DNA of 64,000 nucleotides from positions 930,001-994,000 of the forward strand of contig CM023540.1 in NCBI GenBank assembly GCA_013350335.1, written 5' to 3'. This DNA is from Chimonanthus salicifolius. Its lineage: Eukaryota > Streptophyta > Magnoliopsida > Laurales > Calycanthaceae. Of the stretch, positions 33,871 to 44,535 are shown piece by piece (position 1 is the first letter of the stretch; every line of letters starts with the position of its first letter). Made by a program: the position numbers and the translations under genes. The notes under the pieces were generated by a model, which saw nothing but the letters and a program-made list of their open reading frames with translations, was not told the origin of the DNA and searched no databases.

Positions 33871-34495
33871 TCTTTGAACTCCTTTTTCTCCAAATTTTTG
33901 TAATTTGGGCAATCTTGATTTCATTTTTTAGTCCATTTATGTAATTTTCTCTTGTGGCGATAACTTGATTTATCCTTTGAATTTTCGTTTCACAAGGATC
34001 ATCGATAGAATCAAGATTTACATCAATCCCTTTGATATTTGTAGAGATTCCTTTGTGTTTACAGAAAAGGGTTGGATTTGGAGAATAAATGGGGATCCAA
34101 GAAGTACATCATTAACAATTTCTTCTGAAATAATAAAGCGTGATATAGCACAGACTCGTTTCATGCAAACATGAACATTTGGGATTTTTCTTTCTATGGA
34201 AATGGTCGTTCCATTAGTAGCAGAAACAAACTGTTTTGATTCACTTGTAAATTCAATGAAAACGATACCTAATCTGATAACATTTAAGTCTGCACTTGTA
34301 TCAATTATGGCATTGGCAATCTTCTCAAAGTTTTTTATTTTTATTCTCACTTGAACTCTCCATTGCTGGCATATACATTTTGTAGGGATTATAGCGGTAG
34401 AGACTTTGCTAATTTCTCCTTTAATTCTTTGGACAAATTTTTCTTCATCGTATTTTTCAATAGCACCATCGTTTTCCAACCAAGTTAACCTCTCA
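33871..34495 (-). pseudogene. E5 protease (DTSAD variant)
   Basis: It is open from 34479 to 34018. The order is ENDGAIEKYDEEKFVQRI, QQWRVQVRIKIKNFEKI, catalytic DTSAD (34288-34302), GTTISIERKIPNVHVC, GSPFILQIQPFS, and then a frameshift at KGIS. Gly to Ser in the catalytic DTG is shared only with E4. The upstream linker has a stop in place of Gln near 34505. Confidence 0.83.
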
Positions 34496-34964
34496 TCAAG
34501 CTCATTTTATTTTTTGGTTAACTCTATTCTTAATTCACGGAGTTCTCTCTTCTGATCATTTAATTCTCTTTATAAGTCTGAGAGAGTTAAGGATTTATTT
34601 ATAGTATGAATTTTTTCTGCTCTATTCATAAGGTCAATTATGGAATAGGTTGGTGTGTGAAATGTTTCTTTCTCTTTTGTCCTTTTTGGATAATATGGTG
34701 TTTTGTCACCATGTTCATCTTCTTCAAAGAAAATTTTTGGTTGCGAACTTTCTCCTTCTTATCCTCCCCCCAATTTTGAAATATGGTTTAAAAATTGAAC
34801 TTTTTTCTCTAGATCGGGTATGTTATCAACCATTTCTAGAAGTAATTTTTGAGGGGCTGTGAGGACACAGCTATGGATACCAAGATCTTCATCAGATGGT
34901 ATCGACCATTCTCCATCAGATTCTTCATCATCTGAATGACATATACATGATTGGAATTGTCTAA
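34496..34964 (-). pseudogene. E5 coat-protein acidic tail and coiled-coil linker fragment
   Basis: Only the end of the coat protein remains (FQSCICHSDDEESDGEW, MVDNIPDLEKKVQFLN), followed by the linker that leads into the protease. At about 34964 the sequence jumps to leader sequence of E6, so ORF1, ORF2, movement protein and most of the coat protein have been deleted between two head-to-tail genome units. Confidence 0.8.
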
Positions 34965-35023
34965 GATTTCTTTTAAGCATGACATTTATCAATATACCCC
35001 CACCAAAAGAGATGACATCAAAT

Positions 35024-35036
35024 GGCTCTGATACCA
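35024..35036 (-). other. E6 tRNA-Met primer binding site
   Basis: The minus strand reads TGGTATCAGAGCC with the AACTTGG flank of sublineage B, followed by a 60-bp leader stub (34965-35023) that ends at the deletion into E5. Confidence 0.9.
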
Positions 35037-35059
35037 AGTTGATGAGGATCGCGTCAAAT

Positions 35060-35705
35060 CTTATTTTTCATCATCTCTTAAGCTTTTTCAAAGTTTTTGC
35101 AGAATAATTCAGCCAACCTAGATTCTTTCTCTTTTTCTTTCCCTTTGTCTTTCGCCGAAGAATACCAGAATTTTCAACCACGAAGGTACTCAGTAACTGA
35201 TCCGTCGGGATTGACATGAGAGTCAGGGTCCCATCGAGGATGAAGGTTCTGAAGGGGCACACCTTCGTCATCAAGATTTTCGTCAGGATCATGATTAAAA
35301 TCCAATCATGCTGATTACTTTTCTTTTTTGGCAAATATTCTTCTAAAATCTGTTTAATCTTTTCTTCAAAATAAACAGATTCAACAAAGACGTCCATCGG
35401 CTTGGGAGATTTTTCTCGAGCAATTTCCTTAGCAATTTTCTTGGCTAAAAGATCAGCCATGACCATTTCATTCTCATGAGGTTTTTCTTCTGGAAGATGA
35501 TCATTTAATTTTTCAGGGGGAGAGATTTGATTCAAAATTCTCTCATAAGTATCATTCTTGATTTTACGCCACCATTTTTGGTACATAGTTTGAAAAAGAC
35601 AAGTGTGACCATATAAATCTTTTTTTAACCTCAAATTTCCATTGGAGAATGTATGGAATATGGAACTTCGCGAAGAAACGAAGAACATTAATCATATCAC
35701 AAGAG
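35060..35705 (-). pseudogene. E6 ORF4 C-terminal half (sublineage B)
   Basis: It enters at about 35705 (MINVLRFFAKFHIP) and shows KKDLYGHTCLFQTMYQKWW, NQISPPEKLNDHLPEEK and FEEKIKQILEEYLPKKK. A one-base loss after NQHDW near 35303 throws the acidic stretch and Lys-rich end out of frame. The N-terminal half is replaced by E7 coat-protein sequence on the opposite strand, a head-to-head inversion junction at about 35706. Confidence 0.8.
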
Positions 35706-35706
35706 T

Positions 35707-37473
35707 ATCCAAAAGCCAGAGGAAAATCCCATGAAAAAATTTGAAATCGACAAACCATACCTGCGAGAAAATCTAAAAAAACACCCTCTAAAAGATTGGT
35801 TCTTCAAAACCTTTAGCTTAGAAGAAAAAGGAGAAAATGAGAGGGTTATGGTATTACCAAATGGAAGAAGAAGAAAGCTCTGCAAATGTAGTATATGTTC
35901 CCAGACAATTACCTAAAGGGATTATTTTGCAAGAAGGACCATTCAAAATGACTGACGAAATGCAAAAGGAATTATCCAATAGGATGGAAAGCCTCAATAT
36001 GGGAGGAAAAATATTCAGCATCCTAAGAGTCTCTGCTTCAGAGAATTTTATAATAAATCGTCTAAAGAAATGGATTCCCCAGGTAAATTTGCCAGGGACA
36101 AAGAATTATTACGCTAGACCAACCCCTGTTGATCTACAACTCGAAGAGGATCCATACACTTATACCTCAGAATTAACCTATTCAGGAAATTCTTTATATG
36201 AATGGAACCTAGATGGATTAACAGAATATCAAATCGCCCAAATGGTTCACAGTATGTTAATATACTGTAATGCCTGTGAAGTGAGAGGAAATACTCCAAG
36301 AAACATTTTTCTCATGATAACCACCTCTTTCAATGGAATATTAAGAGGATGGTGGAATTATGGATTAACTGGAGCCCAAAGACTTGAAATAGAAAATGCT
36401 GTCAAGATGGGTGAATTCGGAAGAATCCTTTACAGAGACAAAACCACAGGAAACTTAGTAGACCCCAATATTAAGCTTGAAGCAGGCACTAGTCAAATCC
36501 CTTATAATTGGAAAACTCAATCTGATTGTGTCAGTGTCTTGCTTTTATGTATCCTCAATGAATTCACCGGAGGAATTACTCTTATCAAGGAGAAAAATCG
36601 ACAACAGTTACATCATTTAAGGTGTAGAAACTTGGGAAAATTTCGTTGGTATAGAGATGTTTTCCTATGTAAAGTTTACCAACTCAAGATTGCAATTCTT
36701 ATATTTGGAAAGAAAGATTTATTTCAGGATTACACCCTCATTTTCTAAAAAGGTGCGTAATTCCTTGAGAGAAGAAATGCATGGTACTATTAATTACAGT
36801 ATACTGACGTTCGGAGGAATTATACAAAGAATTAACAAAGTTGGCATGACTCTTTGCACTGATTTAAAGATCAGTAAACAAGCTGAAAAACATGAGAAAA
36901 TATTCTGGAGATAAGGAATTAGGAGATTTTTGTTTCCAGTTTTGTTTAGATCAATCACCTGAATCAAAGAGAAAACCCTCGAGTTCTAGATTTACTCCGG
37001 ACAGAAGAAACAAAATGGTAAGAAAATATAAACCCGGAAGATATAAAAATCAGAGAAAATCCGATGAACTCATCCTATTCAAAAGAAAATCTAGGAAATA
37101 TTTCAAAAAGAAATACATAAAAGAAAATGTTCCAACTTGTTATACTTGTGGGAAAAAGGGTCATTATTCAAATAAATGCTTTAAAAAAGAAAACTCCTCT
37201 AAGAAGGAACTTAGAAAAATCAATAACAAAAATGAAGAGAAAAATACTGAAAAAAGAACAATTTGATTCAAGTTCCTCAAGAGAAGAATATGAATCTGAT
37301 TCATCAACCGATATTGAAGAAAATAATCCCCAGGTTCACCTCATCAAACAATTCCAATCATGTACATGTCATTCAGATGATGAAGAATCTGATGGAGAAT
37401 GGTCGATACCGTCTGATGAAGATCTTGGTATCCATATCCATGTCCTCACAGCCCCTCAAAAATTACTTCTAGA
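35707..37473 (+). pseudogene. E7 coat protein (5' of LTR-E)
   Basis: It begins in the MP-CP linker (KKFEIDKPYLRENLKKHPL) and shifts frame near 35830. It is then open for 303 codons, 35837-36748, through LPKGIILQEG, EVRGNTPRNIF, GILRGWWNYGL and FRWYRDVFL. A base loss near 36686 and another near 36890 move the frame. The last part (36892-37266) includes the basic region and an intact CCHC finger at 37138-37179. The acidic tail is reached after another shift and is split by LTR-E at 37473. Confidence 0.85.
37469..37473. repeat. Target site duplication of LTR-E (left)
   Basis: CTAGA precedes TGTAACGCCCCG and is repeated at 41079-41083 after GTGTTACA. Removal rejoins the coat-protein tail (KLLL then EMVDNIPDL). 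Confidence 0.95.
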
Positions 37474-40400
37474 TGTAACGCCCCGCCCTTTTTCACTCGT
37501 TTTTTCCCGTAAAATTCAATGTATATATATTTTTTTTGTAGCAGAGTAGAATGATAGAGCGAGGGACGTCACAACGCGAGCTAAGTCCGAACTTCCAAAG
37601 TCCGACCCTTAACTGGCCAACCCTGTGTGTGTATGGACTCAATCCAATAAAATGGTTCACACATAGCAATACCGACTTGCAAAATAAAATCATGCAACTG
37701 CGGAATCATAATCATCAAAATGCGGAATTATATTAGAACCACTTTCTAATCCATTCAGATGGCAAAGTAAGTCATAATCATCAAACCAAATCATTCAACC
37801 ATCTAAGTTATTACATTCCGAAATCCAAAACCTCAAATACAAGTTCATGAGTAATTTTATTCAAAACATATAAACTAGATCTTCCAAGATCCTATGCCTG
37901 GTCCATCTTATGCTCATCATTCCCCTGATTATCTGTATCATCAACTAGGGTAGAAGTAGGGCGTTAGAACAACGCGCCCGGCAGGTATTCCAGTTACGGC
38001 TAACACATGGTTAGTACAAAACATATATTATAACATAATATATAAAACCAGGTAAGATCCATGCCATGCAATGGTGACAGATATGCAATGAGTCCCACCC
38101 ATCACATGTAAATAAAGTACCCACTACATAGGTCTTTCGGACCCCCCGGCGGAGTGTGGACGCTCCGGAATCCTCTTGATGGAAATCACATCAAGGTATT
38201 GCACATATGTTCTTCGGACGCTCCGACGGAGTGTGACCGCTTCGGTTATAAATCCTCCACCCCATGCCATGCATGAGATGCCAATGAAACACATGCTATT
38301 TTATAACATAAACATAGCATTTACAAATCATGCTTTAAAACACATGCTCTTTCCTCATATAAACAAAGCATATAAAATCAACCTTTGAAATATAATCAAT
38401 ACATGCTATTTACAACATGAACATAGCATTTAAAATCCATAATAAAACATATCCTTTGAAACATATTTTCATCAAATATAAGATAAAACAAAGTACATAA
38501 TCCATGGTTTCAAAGAGATGGAATCCCACCAAAGACCGTTAACGAGTCCTTGCGTTTCCGTCCAAGATTCGATCACCGATCGCGCACTGCTTGCGAGATC
38601 CGTTGCCTTATAATATAATGATAAATCAACACCAAGTCTCACCTAATTACAAAGTTTTAAGTCTATAAACAAAACCCCATGGGGTTCGGCCATACACCAT
38701 GGCCGAAACCCATGGTCTACCATTTTTGTCCATAATTACGATAATGCCATTGAGCCTAACCATAGACTTCTTTATTGCTTAGATCCCAAATAATCAACCA
38801 TACTTCCAAAGCACATAATCCCATAAAATAATTCATGGGGTTCGGCAATACACCATGGCCAAACCCAATGCCCAATATTCTTTCATATTTACAAAAATGC
38901 CATTGGTTTCCTCATTCATTTAAATCTTCAATTACTAGCCCTTTTATGAATCTTTAACCAATTTAAATCCAGGAATATACCTCATGGGGCTCGGCCATAC
39001 ATCATGGCCGAACCCATGGTTTTCTATTTTGATGTGAAATTACGTTTTTGCCATTCATTTCACCATCAATTTATAACCTACATTGTACCCCTTTCTTTTA
39101 TTTTAAAACTACACAAAACATCACTCATAACATAGGTTCATAATCTGATTCATAAATCAGCCCTTAACCTTGAATTAAAGATGCCATTAATCCCTTAATT
39201 TGGACCAACGGGTTCGGCCATACACCTTGGCCGAACCCTATGGTGTATAGTTTCCAAATTAACTCCTCCTTTCCAAAATTATATGCTTTCCAACTATAGG
39301 TTCCATACTTAGATATCATATTCCATAACTAAAACGGTTTCTCAAAATTAAGCCCTAGTGGGGTTCGGCCATACCTATGGCCGAACCTCACTCATGATAA
39401 GCAAACCAGTCATTTGATTAATCTCCACCTTCCATTCTTGGATAGTTTCCATAATAAATCTTTATGGTCTTAATTAGATATTTTCTAATTTTAATATCCA
39501 ATTCCAAGAATAGAAACTTTCCTAATAAGCAACTTCCTTTCCATAAATGGATTGTTTCCTTAATTAACCAACCCTTTCCATAATTGGAAACACCTTCCAA
39601 AAATAGATTGTTTCCTTAATTAACCAATCCTTTCCATAATTAGATTGTTCTCCAAACTTAGCAATCATTTCCATCTACCATACCAAGCTTAACCCATGGG
39701 GTTCGGCCAAGCTCCATGGCCGAACCCTATGGTTCATGATCTTGGCCATTAGCTTAGATTCAATAAACATTTACTCATAACATTAATCGATTATCATCCA
39801 TAAAATGTTTGGTGGGGTTCGGCCATACACCATGGCCGAACCTCACCCCTTTCTTTTTATTATTTTAGATCCAATAACTTAACCATAAAACATCATGGTT
39901 CGGCCATGCCATGGCCGACCCATATCCCTATCCAAATCTCCCTTTAAAATTATCAAATTCTTCCATGGATTTTCATCATTGAAATTTGTAATTCTAAACC
40001 ATAAATTCCCATGGTTTCATCATGAAATCACCATGTCTTTCCATGTTCCAAAATTTAAGAACATAACCCCAATGAAATGAATCCAATCTCTCCATGGTTT
40101 TCAATCTTAAAACCCAAGAATTAAATCAAATCTTTGCAGTGCATGCCCGAACCCTATGATTCTTTCTCTCCATTTAAACCATTAAATCATCTCCAATTTT
40201 CCTCCATGGGGTTCGGCCATGGCCGAACCCTATGGTTCTTTTTGTTTCAAAACATAAAATTATTAATCAAGATACTAACCTTTTCCCCTTTGGTTTCTTG
40301 CTCTTCCAATTTTCTTTTTCTTTCCCTTTGTTTTTTCTCTAAACAAGAACTCCTTCTTGTTGCTGCCCTTTTCCTTGTGTATTGCCGTGTATGAGCCTTG

Positions 40401-41078
40401 AGAGATTGAGAGAGAGATGGGGTTGTAAAAACCGTGCACCCCCTTGGGTCTCTCCTTTTATTAAGCTCTCCTTAGTCCATACTTAGATGGTGTTTAAGAT
40501 AGGCAACCTCCTCCTTTAGCTGTGTAACCCCTTGCCATAGATGGAATGCCGACCTCCCTTGCTTTACTTAGCCATGGCCGACTTCTCCTTCTTAATTTAA
40601 AACCTTCCCTTTATTCCAATTAGCAAGTACTATGCGCAAAACCTTATTCATAATCTAGGTAATCTTTTAATTTGATTTAAGACAATGTACATTCCCTTTT
40701 AAAATATCCCATGCGCATAATATGAATATCATTATCTAAAATTCGGCCAAGTATAATCTTTATTTGATTTTTTTGAACATTTTCTTCAGATATGCAAATC
40801 CAATTTAATTAAGAAAGTCCCTCTTCAAATATTCTAGCATATCATTTGTGGATTAAATTCCACATATCTCTCATGCGCATAATCTTATAGATTGCATATA
40901 AGAAATTCGGCTATGCACTATCCTATTTAATTTTCAATAAAACTAATGTCACAATTTAATTGGGTCTTAATTGGGTTATGGCCCAATTCCTTATCCATAT
41001 AAGGTCCAATTCTAAAATCCACCATTTAAAAGAGTAAGGGTTATATAAAATAATAACCTGAAAATCCGAGGTGTTACA
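37474..41078 (-). mobile_element. LTR-E: complete solo gypsy LTR (3605 bp)
   Basis: The minus strand runs from TGTAACACCTCGGATTTTC at 41078 to GGGCGTTACA at 37474, flanked by CTAGA duplications. No internal genes remain. From its 5' end it has a U3 of about 0.65 kb, a GA/CT leader (40385-40420), a donor-like GTTAGT, then at least nine palindromes (near 38685, 38837, 38995, 39209, 39361, 39697, 39816, 39897, 40207), a short CGGAGTGTGG block (38130-38245), the branch/acceptor block and a terminal stem-loop near 37575-37615. It is closest to LTR-D. Confidence 0.93.
37945..40279 (-). other. Predicted intron inside LTR-E
   Basis: The minus strand has AAAAGGTTAGTATC (GTTAGT at 40274-40279; one base off GTAAGT), CTAAC at 37963-37967 and CCCTACTTCTACCCTAG ending at 37945. 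Its length is within 3 bp of the LTR-D prediction. Confidence 0.42.
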
Positions 41079-42038
41079 CTAGAAATGGTTGATAACATAC
41101 CCGATCTGTAGAAAAAAGTTCAATTTTTAAACCAAATTTCAAAATTGGGGGGAGGAGAAGAATGAGAAAGTTCACAACCAAAAATTTCCTTTAAAGAAGA
41201 TGAAAATGGAGATAAAACACCATATTATCCAAAATGGACAAAAGAGAAAGAAACATTTCACACACCAACCTATTCCATGATTGACCTTATGAATAGAGCA
41301 GAAAAAATTCATACTATAAATAAACCCTTAACTCTCTCAGACATACAAAGAGAATTAAATGATCAGAAGAGAGAACTCCGTGAATTAAGAATAGAGTTAA
41401 CCAAAAAACAAAATGAGCTTGATGAAAGGTTAACCTAGTTGGAAAATGATGGTGCTATTGAAAAATATGACGAAGAAAAATTTGTCCAAAGAATTAAATG
41501 AGAAATTAGCAAAATCTCTACTGGTGTAATCCCTACAAAATGTATTTACTAACAGTGGAGAGTTCAAGTGAAAATAAAAATAAAAAAGTTTGAGAAGATT
41601 GTCAATGCCATAATTGATACAGGTGCAGACTTAAATGTTATCAGATTAGTTATTGTTCCCATTGAATTTACAAGTGAATCAAAACAGTTTGTTTCTGTTG
41701 CTAATGGAACGAAAAATCCCAAATGTTCATGTTTTCATGAAAGGAGGCTGTGTTACATCACCCTTTATTATTTCAGAAGATATTGTTAATGATGTACTTC
41801 TTGGATCCCCATTTATTCTCCAAATCCAACCCTTTTCTGTAAACACAAAAGGAATCTCTACAAATATCAAAGGGATTGATGTAAATCTTGATTTTATAGA
41901 TGATCCTTGTGAAACGAAAATTCAAAGGATAAATCAAGTTATCACCACTAGAGAAAATTACATAAATGGACTAAAAAATGAAATCAAGATTCCCAAATTA
42001 CAAAAGTTTTGGAGAAAAAAGAGTTTAAAGAGAAAATA
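41079..42038 (+). pseudogene. E7 coat-protein end, linker and aspartic protease
   Basis: After LTR-E the coat-protein tail resumes and meets a TAG near 41107. The linker has stops near 41438 and 41500. The protease keeps DTGAD at 41616-41630, but a deletion of about 17 bases at ANGTT shifts the frame. The second half (CVTSPFIIS, GSPFILQIQPFS, LDFIDDPCETKI) is open in the frame 41653-42039, which then leaves the frame by a one-base loss in the KILEKKEF stretch. Confidence 0.83.
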
Positions 42039-43019
42039 GAAAATCTCACAAAACAATTTGAAGATGAATGTTGTTCTGAACTACCTTCTGCATTTTGGGA
42101 TCGAAAAAGACATGTGGTAGGACTTCCATATATTAAAGGATTTGATGAAAAGGATATTCCTACAAAAGCTCGTCCATCGTCAATGGACGCAAATCATCTA
42201 AAACTTTGCCAAGAAGAAATAAATGATTTACTAAAAAAGAAATTGATAAGAAAGAGTAAATCCCCTTGGAGCTGTACGGCATTTTATGTCGAAAAAGCCG
42301 CTTAAATCGAAAGAGGAGTTCCGAGATTGGTAATCAATTATAAGCCTTTAAACAAGGTTTTACAGTCCATTAGATATCCCTTACCCAATACTCAAGACTT
42401 GCTTAATAGGCTAAATCATGCCAAATTATTCTCAAAGTTTGACTTAAAATTTGGATTTTGGCAAATCCAAATCAAAGAAGAAGATAGAAAACTTCTCGAA
42501 GAAAGATTAAAGAAAAATCCTAAGGAATGGATTGAAGATCATTCTAAAGCCGTAAACAAGATTAAAGAAAGAGTGAAAAACTTGTCATGTAGATGCTTAT
42601 TTGATCCTGAAGCCTTCAAAATAGTTCAAACTAACGCTTCAGATATCGGATATGGAGGAGTTCTTTTACAATTAAAAGACTCAAAAGAAGAATTAATAAG
42701 ATTTAATTATGGTCTTTGGAATGAAGCTCAAAATAAATATTCAACCATCAAAAAAGAAGTTCTTGCAATCGTCCTCTGTGTGACAAAATTCCAAAATGAT
42801 TTACTAAATAAATAATTTCTCATCAAAGTGGATGCCAAAGCAGCCAAAGACATTTTAGAAAAGGATGTTAAGAATCTTTTTTCTAAACAGATTTTTGCCT
42901 GTTGGCAGGCCATTTTATTCGTAATTGAATTCAAAATAGAATTTATCAATGGAAATTCTAACTCTCTCCCTGATTTTGTTACTAGAGAATTTCTTCAGGG
43001 AAGACTAAATGGCAAGTAA
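42009..43019 (+). pseudogene. E7 polymerase with in-frame deletion of the RT catalytic core
   Basis: RT fingers run from 42009 to a TAA replacing Glu at 42303. The frame then stays open from 42327 to 42815. Within it, IKEEDR is joined directly to KLLEERLKKN of the thumb, removing about 0.44 kb that includes the MPFGLKN and YIDD motifs. A shared GATAGA at both ends suggests a microhomology deletion. RNase H follows in frame but its first catalytic Asp is Asn (QTNASDIGY). A TAA near 42813 splits it before the last part (42828-43019), which has VDAKAA and PDFVTREF. Confidence 0.85.
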
Positions 43020-44319
43020 CTCTTCTCCATTCATTCATAAGAAAGGAAAAGAGAAATTGGCAGAACAAGAAGAAAGCCAAAAGGGTTTCACTCCAACAAA
43101 AGACCCAAGCCAATCAGAATTATATCTTTACACCTGTAACAGAATTCTTGTTACTTCAGATTGTCTTATAGAAGAAAGATCTGTAGAAGATAATGTTTAT
43201 TTTCTCTTTGGCAAGGGGCTTCATTATTATTCCCCTAATAAAAGAAAAACTCGTGAATGGTATCTCAATATTTTACATCAGACAAAAAAGGTCCTCATCT
43301 TCCACAACAATAATGCAAATGGAATCATCACTTACTCAAAGTTTACTATTCTTAAAATCTTCACTGAGGAAGATTGGGATGGTCCCTTTTACATGATTCG
43401 ACCAGTCCATCTCTATAATTCAACTGAGTTTTTCAACTATTGGGACTATATTGACGCCTGGAAATATGTTTTGATGTGGCAAAATCGCCAGTATAGTCAT
43501 TCCTGGTTCATCAGATTCAAAGAAAAAAATCCTGATGTCACTCCTATTCACCACAATTTTCCATCTTGGTTTCTCTTCACTTGCTGGTCTCATTTTGGTG
43601 CTTCCCGGAAAATTCTTCCTGATAATTTTCTTTGTCTATTTATTAAATTTGGCCAAGTTGAAGAAAAGGTTTCTTGTGATATGATTAATGTTCTTCGTTT
43701 TTTTGCGAAGTTCCACATACCATACATTCTCCAATGGAAATTTGAGGTGAAAAAAGACTTATATGACCATCCATGCCTTTTCCAAACCATATACCAAAAA
43801 TGGTGGCCTAAAATCGAGAATGATACTTATGAGAGAATTTTGAACCAAATCTCTCCCCCTGAAAAATTAAATGATCATCTTCCAGAAGAAAAACCTCATG
43901 AGAATGAAATGGTCATGGCTGATCTTTTAGCCAAGAAAATTGCTAAGGAAATTGCTCGAGAAAAATCTCCCGAGCCGATGGATGTCTCTGCTGATTCCGT
44001 CAATTTTGAAGAAAAGATCAAGCAAATCTTGGAAGAATATCTTCCTAAGAAGAAAAATGTCCATGATTGGGACTCTAATCATGATCCAGATGAAAATCTT
44101 GATGATGAAGTTGTGCCCCTTGAAAATCTCCATCCTCGTTGGGACCCAGACTCTTATGTTAATCGCGACGATTCAGTTACTGAGTATCAACGTGGTGGAA
44201 AATTTTGGTACACATCTGCTAAAGACAAAGGAAAAGAAAAAGAAAAAGAATCTCAGCTGGCTGAATTATTTCGCATGAACTCTGCAAACGCTAAAGATTT
44301 GATGAAAAAGAAGATATGA
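43009..44319 (+). CDS. E7 ORF4, intact 436-aa viral protein of unknown function
   Basis: The ATG at 43009 overlaps the polyprotein stop (TAA 43017-43019) by 11 nt, as in the other copies. That overlap and the shared MASNSSPF start decide the start. It has a polar N-terminus and a conserved Trp/Phe-rich core: FNYWDYIDAW near residue 142, HSWFIRF near 163, PSWFLFTCWSHFGASRKILP near 185-205. Then come a helical FEEKIKQILEEYLPKKK segment near 325-345, an Asp-rich stretch (about 350-365), and a Lys/Glu-rich end (about 405-436). No nuclease, protease or kinase motif is seen. Position after RNase H is that of the second or last ORF in several caulimovirids. A role in expression or assembly is inference only. 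Confidence 0.75.
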   Translation: MASNSSPFIHKKGKEKLAEQEESQKGFTPTKDPSQSELYLYTCNRILVTSDCLIEERSVEDNVYFLFGKGLHYYSPNKRKTREWYLNILHQTKKVLIFHNNNANGIITYSKFTILKIFTEEDWDGPFYMIRPVHLYNSTEFFNYWDYIDAWKYVLMWQNRQYSHSWFIRFKEKNPDVTPIHHNFPSWFLFTCWSHFGASRKILPDNFLCLFIKFGQVEEKVSCDMINVLRFFAKFHIPYILQWKFEVKKDLYDHPCLFQTIYQKWWPKIENDTYERILNQISPPEKLNDHLPEEKPHENEMVMADLLAKKIAKEIAREKSPEPMDVSADSVNFEEKIKQILEEYLPKKKNVHDWDSNHDPDENLDDEVVPLENLHPRWDPDSYVNRDDSVTEYQRGGKFWYTSAKDKGKEKEKESQLAELFRMNSANAKDLMKKKI

Positions 44320-44419
44320 CAAATGACAAAACAAGATATGGCTGAATTATTTCGCATGAATTCTGCGAAAGCTAAAGATTTGATGAAAAAGAAGATATGA
44401 CAAATGACAAAGTAAGATC
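44258..44419 (+). repeat. 81-bp tandem duplication at the E7 ORF4 end
   Basis: TGGCTGAATTATTTCGCATG starts at 44258 and again at 44339. The duplicated unit includes the last ORF4 codons and the stop, so ORF4 itself still ends at the first copy. Confidence 0.88.
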
Positions 44420-44430
44420 CTACTGAATAT

Positions 44431-44511
44431 TGATATCAGAGCCATTTGGTGTCATCTCTTTTGGTGGGAGAATGCTTCTAGATGTCTTAGACTTATCAAA
44501 AGATAAATTGT
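44431..44511 (+). other. E7 primer binding site and leader stub
   Basis: TGATATCAGAGCC at 44431-44443 is the PBS with one mismatch (A for G). About 65 bp of leader (CATTTGGTGTCATCTC onward) follow, then an inversion breakpoint near 44508. A 24-bp scrap of inverted ORF4 sequence (44512-44535) lies at the junction before E8 coat-protein sequence. Confidence 0.8.
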
Positions 44512-44535
44512 TTAGCAGATGTGTACCAAAATTTT

